Assembly: GCF_013911755.1 (NCBI RefSeq)
Contig: NZ_JACESP010000016.1
Span: 1-64,000, forward strand
Reading direction: 5' to 3'
From: Sphingosinicella sp.
Lineage (GTDB): Bacteria; Pseudomonadota; Alphaproteobacteria; Sphingomonadales; Sphingomonadaceae
DNA: 64,000 bases
Positions within the stretch are counted from its first letter, which is position 1. Each line of letters starts with the position of its first letter. The notes under the pieces are model-generated. The model had not been told where the DNA came from. It ran no database searches and worked only from the letters and a program-made list of their open reading frames with translations. The translations under genes were made by a program, and so were the position numbers. Of this stretch, positions 34,232-42,289 are shown in pieces.

Positions 34232-36325
34232 AGCCGGCGTGACCGATGCCGGTTTCTGGCTTTCCAGCCATGTGTCCAGGGTTCTGGGACCGTCTCTTTC
34301 GGCGAGCCAGAATTTGAACCAGTCGATCGAACGCCTTGCGCGGTGATACTGGTGAACGGGCTCGCGGCCGACCATGTGCCCTTCGTTCGGGAAGACATAC
34401 ATGTCGACGATGCCGCCGGCGCTCTGAAGCGCATTGTAGAGCTCGATCGCATAAAGATACTCGTTCTCGGGCGACTGGATGAGAAGCGGCGCCCGGATGC
34501 GCGCGGCGTTGGCGGCGGGGGAAACCGTCTTCCAGAGTTCCTTTGTATCGTCGAGCGGTTGCGGAAGTCCGAGCAGGACCGGGACCGAGCGGCGCCACGA
34601 ATCGACGTTGGGCGCGGCAAGCAGCGCCGACGTGCGGTCGGTCGTCACGCCCGTGCCGATCACGGCCGCCGCGAACAGATCATCGTGGCTGAGCGCATGC
34701 GCCGCGACGACGCTGCTGTAGCTGTGCCCGGCAATACCGACGCGCGCGGCATCAATGATTCCTCGTGCGGCGAGTTGCCGGACGATCGCTGCATAACCCG
34801 CGATCGCGGCCTTGTGTTCGGAGAGCGGCGTGTCCGCCGGCACCGAGCGAGATCCGTTGTTGTTGTTGACGCAGAGCACAGCGAATCCCGCTTCCGCGAG
34901 CAGGAATTCAGGCGCGACGTTCGCCGTGCCGCCGCGCAGAAAGCCGCGGCAGCGATAGGTCGTCAGCACGAGCGGCAGATTCTTCGGCGGCCGCGCCGGC
35001 AGAACGAGAACCCCGGTCGTCGTGCGCCCCGCGTCGTCCGTCCAGCGCAGGAATTCCGTCTTCGGGAACGTGCGCGCCGCAATCGCCGCATTGGGCCGCG
35101 CGAGACGCGTCATCGCGCCCGTCTCGACATCGACGGCGATGAGCTCCGGCGGAAGGGTCGGCGCCTCGTGGACGCAGATGAGCTGCGTCCAGCTTCTCGA
35201 GCACGTCGAAACGCTGTAGCCCGAGCCGCCGTCGAGCGAGCCCTCCACGTCGAGGATGCGCCGCGTCCGCCCGGTTCGCGGGTTCCACGCATAGAGCTTC
35301 GAACGCGCGGAGAAGTCGGCTTCGTGGATGACGACGACCTCGCCGCGGGCGTTCGTCGTCACCGCGCGCATCGACGGCGCCGGTCCGCGGCAGAAATGCG
35401 CCTCGCAGCGAATGCGCGTGCCGTCCGCGCCGAGCGCGACGATCTGGTACAGCGGCTGTCCGTAGGGTTTGGGCGCCGGCGCGATTTCGGTGAGGCCCAC
35501 CGTGAGCCCGGTGCCGGGGACGGGAAGGGGTGTCGCCTTGGGGCCATCACTGTACGGGTTGATGTAACCGGGCGGCGCCGCGCGCGGTGCGGGCTCGGCG
35601 CCGGGGAGCGTCGCCGGCAGTGTCTTCGCTTTCTCGACGAGCGGACCGGCGAAGGCCTCCACGCCGAAGTTGCCGTCGAGCCAGCGGAGTGTGGTCTCGC
35701 GATTGCCGATCCGAAAGTTGCGCGTCAGCCGGAGGCCCTCGACGAGGAGCGTCCGGTCCGCACGGATGCCGCGGCGTTCCTCGTCACGCTGTGCGCGTTC
35801 GATTTCGCTTCGCGGCGCGCGCGTGCGGTACCTGAGATCGCGCGATCCGGGCGCGAGCGTGAAGTCGACGACATCGGCATCGTCGTCCGTCACCGCCGCC
35901 TCGCGGCCATCCGTAGCGAGGCGGTAGACCTGGATCTCGTCGCCGCGCATCCGGCGCGCGTAGATGGCGTCGGGACTATCGCTCCATGCCGCGATGCCGT
36001 CCTCGACGATGTCATAGAGCGGCATCCAGACCGGGTCCGCCGCCCGCCCGAGCGCGCGCGGCGGGGTCTTGCCGTCCACATCGACCGCGAACCATTGTTC
36101 GGTGACGCGGTTCGCGCCGAGCGAGGGTGTCAGCACGCGGTAGGCGATGCGCGCGCCGTCAGCCGACAGGTGCAGGCTGTCGATCGTGCGAACCTCGACG
36201 ATGTCGGCGAGCGACGGCGCCTGTGCCGCCGCGGTCGACGCCGCCGCCGCGCCCAGCACCACAGCCGTGGACAGCCGCGCCATGCGGCGCAGGGCCTTTT
36301 TTCGCGCGTCCATGCCGATCACCAT
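34226..36325 (-). CDS. Lasso peptide isopeptidase (S9 prolyl-oligopeptidase-like)
   Basis: 699 aa from ATG 36325 (ATG 36313 is also possible). A signal peptide ends near residue 34 (STAAA|Q), so it acts in the periplasm. A beta-propeller-like N-terminal half precedes an alpha/beta hydrolase with Ser535 (GIAGHSYSS), His650 (FPNEGHMVG) and an acidic residue at Glu620 or Glu622 (QSPENEYL). This fits AtxE-type isopeptidases, which, as I recall, use Glu in place of the usual Asp. These enzymes open the isopeptide ring of the cognate lasso peptide after re-import. The start overlaps the end of the TonB receptor gene. Confidence 0.9.
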   Translation of the reverse strand: MVIGMDARKKALRRMARLSTAVVLGAAAASTAAAQAPSLADIVEVRTIDSLHLSADGARIAYRVLTPSLGANRVTEQWFAVDVDGKTPPRALGRAADPVWMPLYDIVEDGIAAWSDSPDAIYARRMRGDEIQVYRLATDGREAAVTDDDADVVDFTLAPGSRDLRYRTRAPRSEIERAQRDEERRGIRADRTLLVEGLRLTRNFRIGNRETTLRWLDGNFGVEAFAGPLVEKAKTLPATLPGAEPAPRAAPPGYINPYSDGPKATPLPVPGTGLTVGLTEIAPAPKPYGQPLYQIVALGADGTRIRCEAHFCRGPAPSMRAVTTNARGEVVVIHEADFSARSKLYAWNPRTGRTRRILDVEGSLDGGSGYSVSTCSRSWTQLICVHEAPTLPPELIAVDVETGAMTRLARPNAAIAARTFPKTEFLRWTDDAGRTTTGVLVLPARPPKNLPLVLTTYRCRGFLRGGTANVAPEFLLAEAGFAVLCVNNNNGSRSVPADTPLSEHKAAIAGYAAIVRQLAARGIIDAARVGIAGHSYSSVVAAHALSHDDLFAAAVIGTGVTTDRTSALLAAPNVDSWRRSVPVLLGLPQPLDDTKELWKTVSPAANAARIRAPLLIQSPENEYLYAIELYNALQSAGGIVDMYVFPNEGHMVGREPVHQYHRARRSIDWFKFWLAERDGPRTLDTWLESQKPASVTPAS

Positions 36326-38874
36326 TGCTTGCTGATTGCTAGGCTGACGAACCGGCCCACGGGCGATCCGTTGATCGAATCGTACGGGGCCTCGTAGACC
36401 TGCGTGGTGCCGAGCACGTCGGGCTTTTCATTGAGGATGTTGAGCGCGCCGAGCGTGATCGTCACGCCCGCGAACGGGCCGCTTTCGATCGCCTGACGCG
36501 CGGCGAGGTCGAGCGTCGTCGTCGGCGCGAGCCGGTCGACGTCGTCCGATCTTCGGTCCTTGAGCGCGCTTGCATGATTGAGGTTCGCGGTGAATGCGAA
36601 CCCGTCCTGCCGCCAGCTGAGGCCGAGACGGCCCCGGACATGCGGCGGGTTGAAGATCGTGCCGGCGAGCGTGCGATCAGGTTGAAGGTCGCTCAGCCGC
36701 TGGTGCGTATCGATATAACTCCCGTTCGCGGTGAGATCGAGCGTGCCGCCGGCGAGTGCGAAGCTGTACGCTGCAAGCACGTCGACGCCCTCGGCGGTCT
36801 GCCGCGCCGCGTTGAAATTCGTGTTCCGGATGATCGCGACGACCGAGGCGGGGTCATAGGCCGCGCCTGTGTAATTGAAGAACGTGCTCGGATCGGAGGT
36901 CACCGCGGCCTTTTCGGCATCGGACGGGCTGAACGCGACGAACGCCGCGAACGCCGGATCGGAAAGCGCCCGTCCGGTGAACCCGATCGGTGCGACGATC
37001 CGGCCGTGATATCTCACGTTGAAATAGCTGATCTCGAGCCGTGCATCGGGCAGGGCGCGCGGTTCTATGACAAAAGCGGCGCTCCACGTTGTCGCGCGCT
37101 CGGGTGCAAGCGCGGGGTTGCCGCCCGAGACGAGGAGCGCGGTCGCGTCCGCCGGATAGGATGCGCCGCCGTAGCTCGCCGCATAGGCGAGCTGCGTGCT
37201 CTGCACGCTGTACTGCTGGTAGAGCGTCGGCGCGCGGAACGATTTTCCCCACGACGCCTTGATCGCGACGTCCGGCGTCGGCGCGTAAACGGCGCCGAGC
37301 TTGGGTGTCGTGACGCTGTCGATCCCCGGATAGCGCTCGTGCCGGAGCGCGGCGCTGAGCGTCAGACTGTCGACGAGCGGGATCGCCTGCGCGCGCCCGA
37401 CGAGCGGCAGATTGAGTTCGCCGAACGCGAACCACGTGCCCTGGCGGACGTCGATGTCCTGCGCCGAGCCCACGGTCCGGAAGGCATGGAAGCCGTTTTC
37501 CCGGTAGCCGCCGCCGATTGCGGCTTTCACCTCGCCGCCCGGAAGCGTGAAGACCGGACCGTCGGCGCTGAGTTCGGCGGACCACGCATCATTGCAATAG
37601 CAGCCCTGCGTCGCGAAGCTGAGGCCGCCGAACGCCTCCTCGATCCCGTACCGCGTCCGGTCGCGTGCATAGACGCCGCTCAGCTCGGTTCGCCACCGGC
37701 CGGGAAGGTCGACCGACAGCGAGGGCGCGAGCGCGAACGAGCGGTTCCGCGCGGTGACGATGCCGCCGCTTGTCGCGGGATCTCCGGCGGTGTCGAACGC
37801 ATAGCCGTTCTGCGACCGGCGGTTGTTGTAGAGGCCGTCGACCGCCAGCACGACGCCGTCTGCGAGCGTTTGGTGCGCGGTCAGCACGACGTTGCGGCGC
37901 GTCTGCCCGGGGTAAAGCGTCAGACCCGGCGCGCGCGTTGCCGCGTAGCCGCGCTGGCGCGCGAGGATCGCCGTGTCGCGCGCGTAATCGAAGGCGAGCA
38001 TGACGCCGCCCGTGTTCCATACGTCGCCGCCGACAAGGCTGTACTGCTGCTGCACGTTGCCGCCGCCTGTTGAGGCGCCGAACCGCGCCGCCGTGTTCAG
38101 CCCTTTAAAATCGCGCTTCAGGAGGATGTTGGCGACCCCCGCGACGGCGTCCGATCCGTAAAGCGCCGAGGCGCCGTCGGCCACGATTTCGATACGGTCG
38201 AGCGCGGCAAGCGGGATCGCCGATACGTCGATCGCCTGGAAGGCGCCGTTGTAGGCGAGCCGGTGGCCATTCAGCAGCGTCAGCGTCGCGTCGCCGCCGA
38301 GACCGCGCAGGTTGATAGACGAGCCGCCGCCGAGGCTCGTGCCGCTGCGCTCGGGCACGTTGAGCCCCGCGCCCGGATTGAGCGAGCCCGGAAAATTCTG
38401 GGGAATGCTGCGCACGACGTCGCCGAGCGTGTTGAACCCCGCGTCGCGCATCTGCTGCTGCGTCTGCGCGATCGTCAGCGACGCGGTCTCCGTGCCGCGA
38501 ATGCGCGTGCCCGTCACGGTGATCGTCTCGTCGTCCGCCGAAGCCGTCACCTGCGGGTCCGGCGGCGTGTCTCGCCCCGCAACGACGATGCCCGTGTCGG
38601 TGACCTCGGCGCTGAGCCCGGTGCCGCCGAGAAGGACGCCCAGCGCCTCGCGCGCCGTATATGTGCCGTGAAGCGGCGGTGCCTCGCGCCCCGTGAGCGC
38701 GGCGGCAGGCGCCGAGAATTCGAGGCCGTGCTTGCGGGCGACTGCGAGCAGCGACGCCTCGAGGCTTTGCCGCGGCAGGTCGTAACGCTCCGCGGGCGCG
38801 GCGGCGGCGGGCGCCGCGATCACGAGCTGGATGGCCGCGACGCCGGCCAGAAGATGCATTCGGGTGATGGTCAT
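36319..38874 (-). CDS. TonB-dependent receptor with N-terminal STN signalling domain (lasso-associated)
   Basis: 851 aa. After the signal peptide (to about residue 26), residues about 30-100 form a secretin/TonB short N-terminal domain (YDLPRQSLEASLLAVARKHG, then VTDTGIVVAG), as in FecA-type transducers. The plug follows (ITVTGTRIRGTE; LDRIEIVADGASALYGSDAV then AGVANI), and the barrel ends in Trp (AISKQW). The STN domain signals to the FecR/FecI pair encoded next door when ligand binds. It probably imports the cluster's own lasso peptide. GGGAGG lies 8 nt before ATG. Confidence 0.95.
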   Translation of the reverse strand: MTITRMHLLAGVAAIQLVIAAPAAAAPAERYDLPRQSLEASLLAVARKHGLEFSAPAAALTGREAPPLHGTYTAREALGVLLGGTGLSAEVTDTGIVVAGRDTPPDPQVTASADDETITVTGTRIRGTETASLTIAQTQQQMRDAGFNTLGDVVRSIPQNFPGSLNPGAGLNVPERSGTSLGGGSSINLRGLGGDATLTLLNGHRLAYNGAFQAIDVSAIPLAALDRIEIVADGASALYGSDAVAGVANILLKRDFKGLNTAARFGASTGGGNVQQQYSLVGGDVWNTGGVMLAFDYARDTAILARQRGYAATRAPGLTLYPGQTRRNVVLTAHQTLADGVVLAVDGLYNNRRSQNGYAFDTAGDPATSGGIVTARNRSFALAPSLSVDLPGRWRTELSGVYARDRTRYGIEEAFGGLSFATQGCYCNDAWSAELSADGPVFTLPGGEVKAAIGGGYRENGFHAFRTVGSAQDIDVRQGTWFAFGELNLPLVGRAQAIPLVDSLTLSAALRHERYPGIDSVTTPKLGAVYAPTPDVAIKASWGKSFRAPTLYQQYSVQSTQLAYAASYGGASYPADATALLVSGGNPALAPERATTWSAAFVIEPRALPDARLEISYFNVRYHGRIVAPIGFTGRALSDPAFAAFVAFSPSDAEKAAVTSDPSTFFNYTGAAYDPASVVAIIRNTNFNAARQTAEGVDVLAAYSFALAGGTLDLTANGSYIDTHQRLSDLQPDRTLAGTIFNPPHVRGRLGLSWRQDGFAFTANLNHASALKDRRSDDVDRLAPTTTLDLAARQAIESGPFAGVTITLGALNILNEKPDVLGTTQVYEAPYDSINGSPVGRFVSLAISKQW

Positions 38875-38962
38875 GTGTTTTGCCTCCCTGCGCCGCGAAT
38901 TTCGTGCGGCTCGGGAGGCTAGACAGGCGCCCGCACCCGAAATTGCAGAAGGTGCGAAAAAA

Positions 38963-39934
38963 TTATTCGCGGCGGAGGACGATCTCGTCGGGATCGCTGA
39001 CGTCGACCGCGAGACCGAGCGCGCGCGCCAGCTGCCGCGCGGCGCGCTCGGTCTCGCGCACGTCGAATTCGGCGACGACGGGCGCGCGTCCGATCTCGGC
39101 GTCAGCGAGCACGATCGGGCGCAGTGCGTAGCGATTGGTCTCGGCGATGACGGCAGCGAGCGGCATGCCGCGGAAGGTGCGGCGTCCGCCCGCCCAGCCC
39201 GTGTCCGCGCCGCGCGTCATGTGCGGCGGCGCATCCGGCGGCGTGCCCGGCGCATACGTGATGCGCGTTCCCGCCGTGAGCCTGACCGCTGCGCGGTGGG
39301 CCGCGCGCGAGGGGCAGGGCTGCACGACGTCGACCGTCCCTTCGATGAGCACGACGTCGAGCGTGCACGGCGCCGTGCTCACCACGTCGAACAGCGTCCC
39401 GCGCGCGGTGACGCTGCCCCCGCCCGCAAGCACCACGAACGGCCGCGCGGCATCCGCGCTGACCGAAAAGCGCGCGCGGCCGCCGATGAGCGTCACGTGG
39501 CGCGTCTTTTCCGTGTAGGCGACGCGAAGCCGCGCCCCCTTGTCGAGCGTCACCACCGAGCGGTCGGCGAGCGCGGCGACGCGGATGCCGTTTTCGCGCG
39601 CGAGGTCGGTGACTTGGGGCGCGCGAAAATGCGCGGCGATCTGCCAGGCGGCAACGGCGACGGCGACAAGCCCGGCGCTCAGCATCGCCGCCGCCGCCAT
39701 CCGGCGGCGCGGGGCCGCAGGGGCGAGGCGCGGCATGTCGAGCGTGCGTGCGGCGGTCGTCAGCCGGCCGAGCCTGGTTTCCATCCGTGCGTAGGCGGCG
39801 CGCCGCCGGGCATCCCCGGCAATCCAGGCTTCGAACGCCGGGCCATGTCTTGCAGGATCGTCGAGCATGCGCAGCGTCCATTGCCGCGCCTCGCGCTCGA
39901 GCTTCGAGAGCGGCCGTTTCGGGGGCTGCGGCAT
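38963..39934 (-). CDS. FecR-family anti-sigma / signal-transducing membrane protein
   Basis: 323 aa from ATG 39934, which shares a base with the sigma-factor stop (TGATG). The N-terminal cytoplasmic domain (EREARQWTLRMLDDPARHGP) binds the sigma factor. A single transmembrane helix lies around residues 95-115 (MAAAAMLSAGLVAVAVAAW). The periplasmic FecR domain has TDLARENGIRVAALADRSVV followed by TLDKGARLRV. It relays the receptor's STN signal across the inner membrane. Confidence 0.93.
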   Translation of the reverse strand: MPQPPKRPLSKLEREARQWTLRMLDDPARHGPAFEAWIAGDARRRAAYARMETRLGRLTTAARTLDMPRLAPAAPRRRMAAAAMLSAGLVAVAVAAWQIAAHFRAPQVTDLARENGIRVAALADRSVVTLDKGARLRVAYTEKTRHVTLIGGRARFSVSADAARPFVVLAGGGSVTARGTLFDVVSTAPCTLDVVLIEGTVDVVQPCPSRAAHRAAVRLTAGTRITYAPGTPPDAPPHMTRGADTGWAGGRRTFRGMPLAAVIAETNRYALRPIVLADAEIGRAPVVAEFDVRETERAARQLARALGLAVDVSDPDEIVLRRE

Positions 39935-40527
39935 CAGTCGATGTCCACCGCGGCTTCGAGCTGGTCGAGGACGGCGAGGATGCGGCGGCGCACGGTCCAT
40001 TCGCGCAGGCCCAGCCGTTTCGCGATGGCCTTGAACGTCATGCCGTCGATACGGTTCAAGAGGAAGATCTCGCGCGTTTCCGGGTCGAGAGCGCCCAGAA
40101 GCGCGGCGCACGCCGCAAGATCGCTTCGCGCGGCGAGGTCGTTCGCTGTGGTGTCGCCGGCGATGCGGGCGGCATCTTCGAGCGGCACCGAATGGCGTTC
40201 AATGCGCGTGCTGCTCCGCGCCGCCCAGTTGCGCGCGACGTTCGCGGCGATCGTCCGCAGATAGGCCTGCGGCGTGTCGATCGCGGTGCGCGACGCTGCG
40301 CGCAGGAAGCGGAGGAGAGTCTCCTGCGCAAGATCGTGCGCGTCTTCGGGGACGCGGACATTCCGCCGGAAATAGCCGATGAGCCACGGCTGCTGGGCGC
40401 GCAGCGCGTCGGCGAGCACGCGGTCGCGTCCGCGCGCGCCGCGCTCGGCGTCATCTGTCCGGGCGCTGTATCGCTCCCGACCCTGGAGGTCGGCAGTGAT
40501 CGCGTCCGTGGGTCGGAGCAACGACAT
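39934..40527 (-). CDS. FecI-type ECF RNA polymerase sigma factor
   Basis: 197 aa. Region 2 (WLIGYFRRNVRVPEDAHDLA then QETLLRFLRA) and region 4 (LDPETREIFLLNRIDGMTFK then AIAKRLGLREWTV) are both present, separated by a short linker, as in ECF factors. It should direct transcription of the lasso uptake genes when released by FecR. The ribosome-binding site is weak, and the true start could be the ATG used here or a later codon. It is coupled to fecR by TGATG. Confidence 0.93.
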   Translation of the reverse strand: MSLLRPTDAITADLQGRERYSARTDDAERGARGRDRVLADALRAQQPWLIGYFRRNVRVPEDAHDLAQETLLRFLRAASRTAIDTPQAYLRTIAANVARNWAARSSTRIERHSVPLEDAARIAGDTTANDLAARSDLAACAALLGALDPETREIFLLNRIDGMTFKAIAKRLGLREWTVRRRILAVLDQLEAAVDID

Positions 40528-40886
40528 CGGGAAACGGCCCGCATGCCGGCATAGGTTCGAACCCCCCGGGAAATGACCGAGGGGAAACGGCTCTGCAGGA
40601 ATGCGCCGACGTCAGGCATGGCGGGCCATGCTGGTTCCGTGTGGGCCACCCGTCGCGGGCGACGGGTGTGTATGATGCCTGGCAGGAAAATCCTGTGTCC
40701 GCTTGCCAGCGATATTACGGAGCACGCCCTAAAGATGGCGAGAACGGCAGCGGATGGCAAGAACAACGTGCCGCAGCGAATGTGGGAAGCGGCGCAGGCC
40801 CGGATTGAGAGTAGACATGAAGTGGTGTAGCCGGGGGGCAGCGCCGCGCAGGACTGCACGGCATCATGAACAGGAAGCCGATTTTC
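40528..40886. other. Intergenic region with palindromes, fecI side to mucR side
   Basis: About 360 nt. Next to the sigma-factor start are two abutting 10-bp palindromes, ATGCCGGCAT (40543-40552) and GGTTCGAACC (40554-40563). A perfect 9-bp stem with a 2-nt turn occurs at 40648-40667 (ACCCGTCGC/GCGACGGGT). An 85-codon plus frame crosses the region but has no recognisable features. The promoters of the sigma-factor and mucR genes should be here. Confidence 0.55.
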
Positions 40887-41321
40887 ATGACAGAGCAGAA
40901 CACCGCGCATCAGGATCTTCTGACGCTCACCGCCGAGATCGTCTCATCGCATGTCGCGAACAATGCGGTTGCGGTCTCCGATCTGCCGACCCTCATCGCG
41001 AACGTCTACGCATCGCTCGCGACGCTCGGCGGCGTTGTCGCGCCCGAGAAAGTTCAGCAGGAACCGGCCGTCTCGATCCGCGCGTCGGTGAAGCCCGACT
41101 TCATCGTTTGTCTCGAAGACGGCAAGAAGCTCAAGATGCTGAAGCGCCACCTGATGGTCCACTTCAACCTGACGCCGGACCAGTACCGCGCGAAGTGGGG
41201 GCTTCCGGCCGACTATCCCATGGTCGCTCCGAACTACGCGCTGCAGCGTCAGGAACTGGCGAAGAAGATCGGTCTTGGCACCAAGCGCACCGGATCAGGC
41301 CGGGGTAAGAAGAAGGCCTGA
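40887..41321 (+). CDS. MucR/Ros-family zinc-finger transcriptional regulator
   Basis: 144 aa from ATG 40887 (AGGAAG upstream); an ATG 21 nt earlier is possible. The N-terminal LLTLTAEIVSSHVANNAVAV and then SDLPTLIANVYASLATL is the MucR oligomerisation region. The C-terminal part carries the Ros-type finger: FIVCLEDGKKLKMLKRHLMV then HFNLTPDQYRAKWGLPADYP. MucR proteins silence AT-rich promoters, often of acquired genes, in alphaproteobacteria. Its place at the edge of an accessory island fits such a role (inference). Confidence 0.93.
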   Translation: MTEQNTAHQDLLTLTAEIVSSHVANNAVAVSDLPTLIANVYASLATLGGVVAPEKVQQEPAVSIRASVKPDFIVCLEDGKKLKMLKRHLMVHFNLTPDQYRAKWGLPADYPMVAPNYALQRQELAKKIGLGTKRTGSGRGKKKA

Positions 41322-41447
41322 GGTCGCAGTCGCCGCCCCGCCGCACGCGGCGGCGCGGGGTTCATTCTGGTCTGATCGGCGGCATTGAACCGACCGGGCG
41401 TGATCAGCGATCGCGGCCGGCTGCGCGACGTGCGCCGAAGCCCATCT

Positions 41448-41479
41448 CGCCCCGCCTTCGGGCGGGGCGATGCTTTTTT
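41448..41479 (+). terminator. Rho-independent terminator with UUCG tetraloop
   Basis: A perfect 9-bp stem, CGCCCCGCC (41448-41456) with GGCGGGGCG (41461-41469), is closed by a TTCG loop and followed after 4 nt by six T residues. It lies 127 nt after the mucR stop and reads in the same direction. Confidence 0.9.
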
Positions 41480-41892
41480 GTATGGGCCTCGCGGTCGGGG
41501 CCGGGCGTCACGGGTTCTTGGGCGGGCCGCGCCGGCCTGCAACCCGCTGGCGCGGGTCTTCCTCTTCGTTGCAGCCCTTCGGGTGCACGCCGCCGCATGC
41601 GGCCCGCCGGATCCCGTTCCTGCCGCCCGCCCCCGCCCTTCCGGCCGGGGCCGCGGCTTTTGAAAGGGGAGCGGCGGTGGACGGGACGCGCGCGTCATCC
41701 GCGCCGGGGCGGGGTTGGAGCGGCGCCGGGCGCGGTTGGAGTGGCGCAGCGTGCTGGGGGGAACCGGTGGATGGGAAGGGCGCTGGCGCCGATGTGCGGG
41801 AGGAGGGTGCCGGGGGCACGCTGGGACGGGACCGGTGTGCCTCTGGAACCGCGCTGCGCGGGGATGCGGGTATGGGGCGCTCTTCGCGGGCG

Positions 41893-42112
41893 GCGCCGCC
41901 GCGCGGCAGGCGCGGCGATGGGGAGGGACGCCGATGCGCTGGGCATTCGCGAGGGGCATCGCCCGCGTCGTGCCGGGCGTCGCCGCCGAACTGCAGGCGC
42001 ATCGATAGGGAGGGCGGCAGCCGCGTGATTGGGGGTAGGGCCTGCTCGCCGTGGCGAGCGTCGCCGCCGCGCGGCGGGCACGGCGATGGGGAGGGACGCC
42101 CATGCACTGGGC
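41893..42112. repeat. Three degenerate tandem copies, about 81-86 nt period
   Basis: The phrase GATGGGGAGGG occurs at 41918 and 42085, with a variant GATAGGGAGGG at 42004, each preceded by a GCCGCCG-rich block and followed by a GATGCGCTGGG/CATGCACTGGG-like tail in copies 1 and 3. Copies 1 and 3 are closely alike over about 50 nt, and copy 2 is divergent. No terminal repeats or coding potential are evident. Confidence 0.6.
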
Positions 42113-42289
42113 CGTCATGATGGGCAGGGGGCACTCGTCTCCGAGGCCGAAACCTGCTTGGGGAGCCGCGCGCGCAGCGCGCGCGAAGGCGGCGCATCCC
42201 TCTGATCAGGGGGTTGCCATTGTCATGCCGGTGGCAACAGCCTGTTCTTGCAGTGCAAAGTCATGTCTGAGTTGCTAGGAAGGTCTCAT

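Larger units (their letters stand above)
41322..42289. other. Gene-free, GC-rich repeat-bearing stretch of nearly 1 kb
   Basis: Open frames on both strands here are low-complexity (Pro, Arg, Ala, Gly) and conflict with one another, so I do not call a protein. It holds a strong terminator (41448-41479), a degenerate tandem repeat (41893-42112), a GCGCGCGC hairpin near 42170-42190, and an inverted repeat GTTGCCA/TGGCAAC (about 42213-42238) upstream of the MNT-HEPN gene. Confidence 0.6.

Noticed and set aside
34343-36397. 684-codon plus-strand frame opposite the isopeptidase
   Set aside because: Low-complexity Arg/Asp/Gly-rich antisense frame; the minus reading has a signal peptide and catalytic residues.
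40554-40563. tRNA-like T-loop GGTTCGAACC
   Set aside because: Neither an acceptor stem nor D or anticodon arms can be folded around it; it is just a palindrome.
40573-40830. 85-codon plus-strand frame before mucR
   Set aside because: Contains a strong hairpin (40648-40667), no ribosome-binding site and no recognisable domain; coding is unlikely.
41249-42197. Several long frames of Pro/Arg/Ala-rich protein on both strands
   Set aside because: Mutually overlapping, repetitive and without initiation sites or homology that I recognise; the stretch is better described as non-coding repeat DNA.
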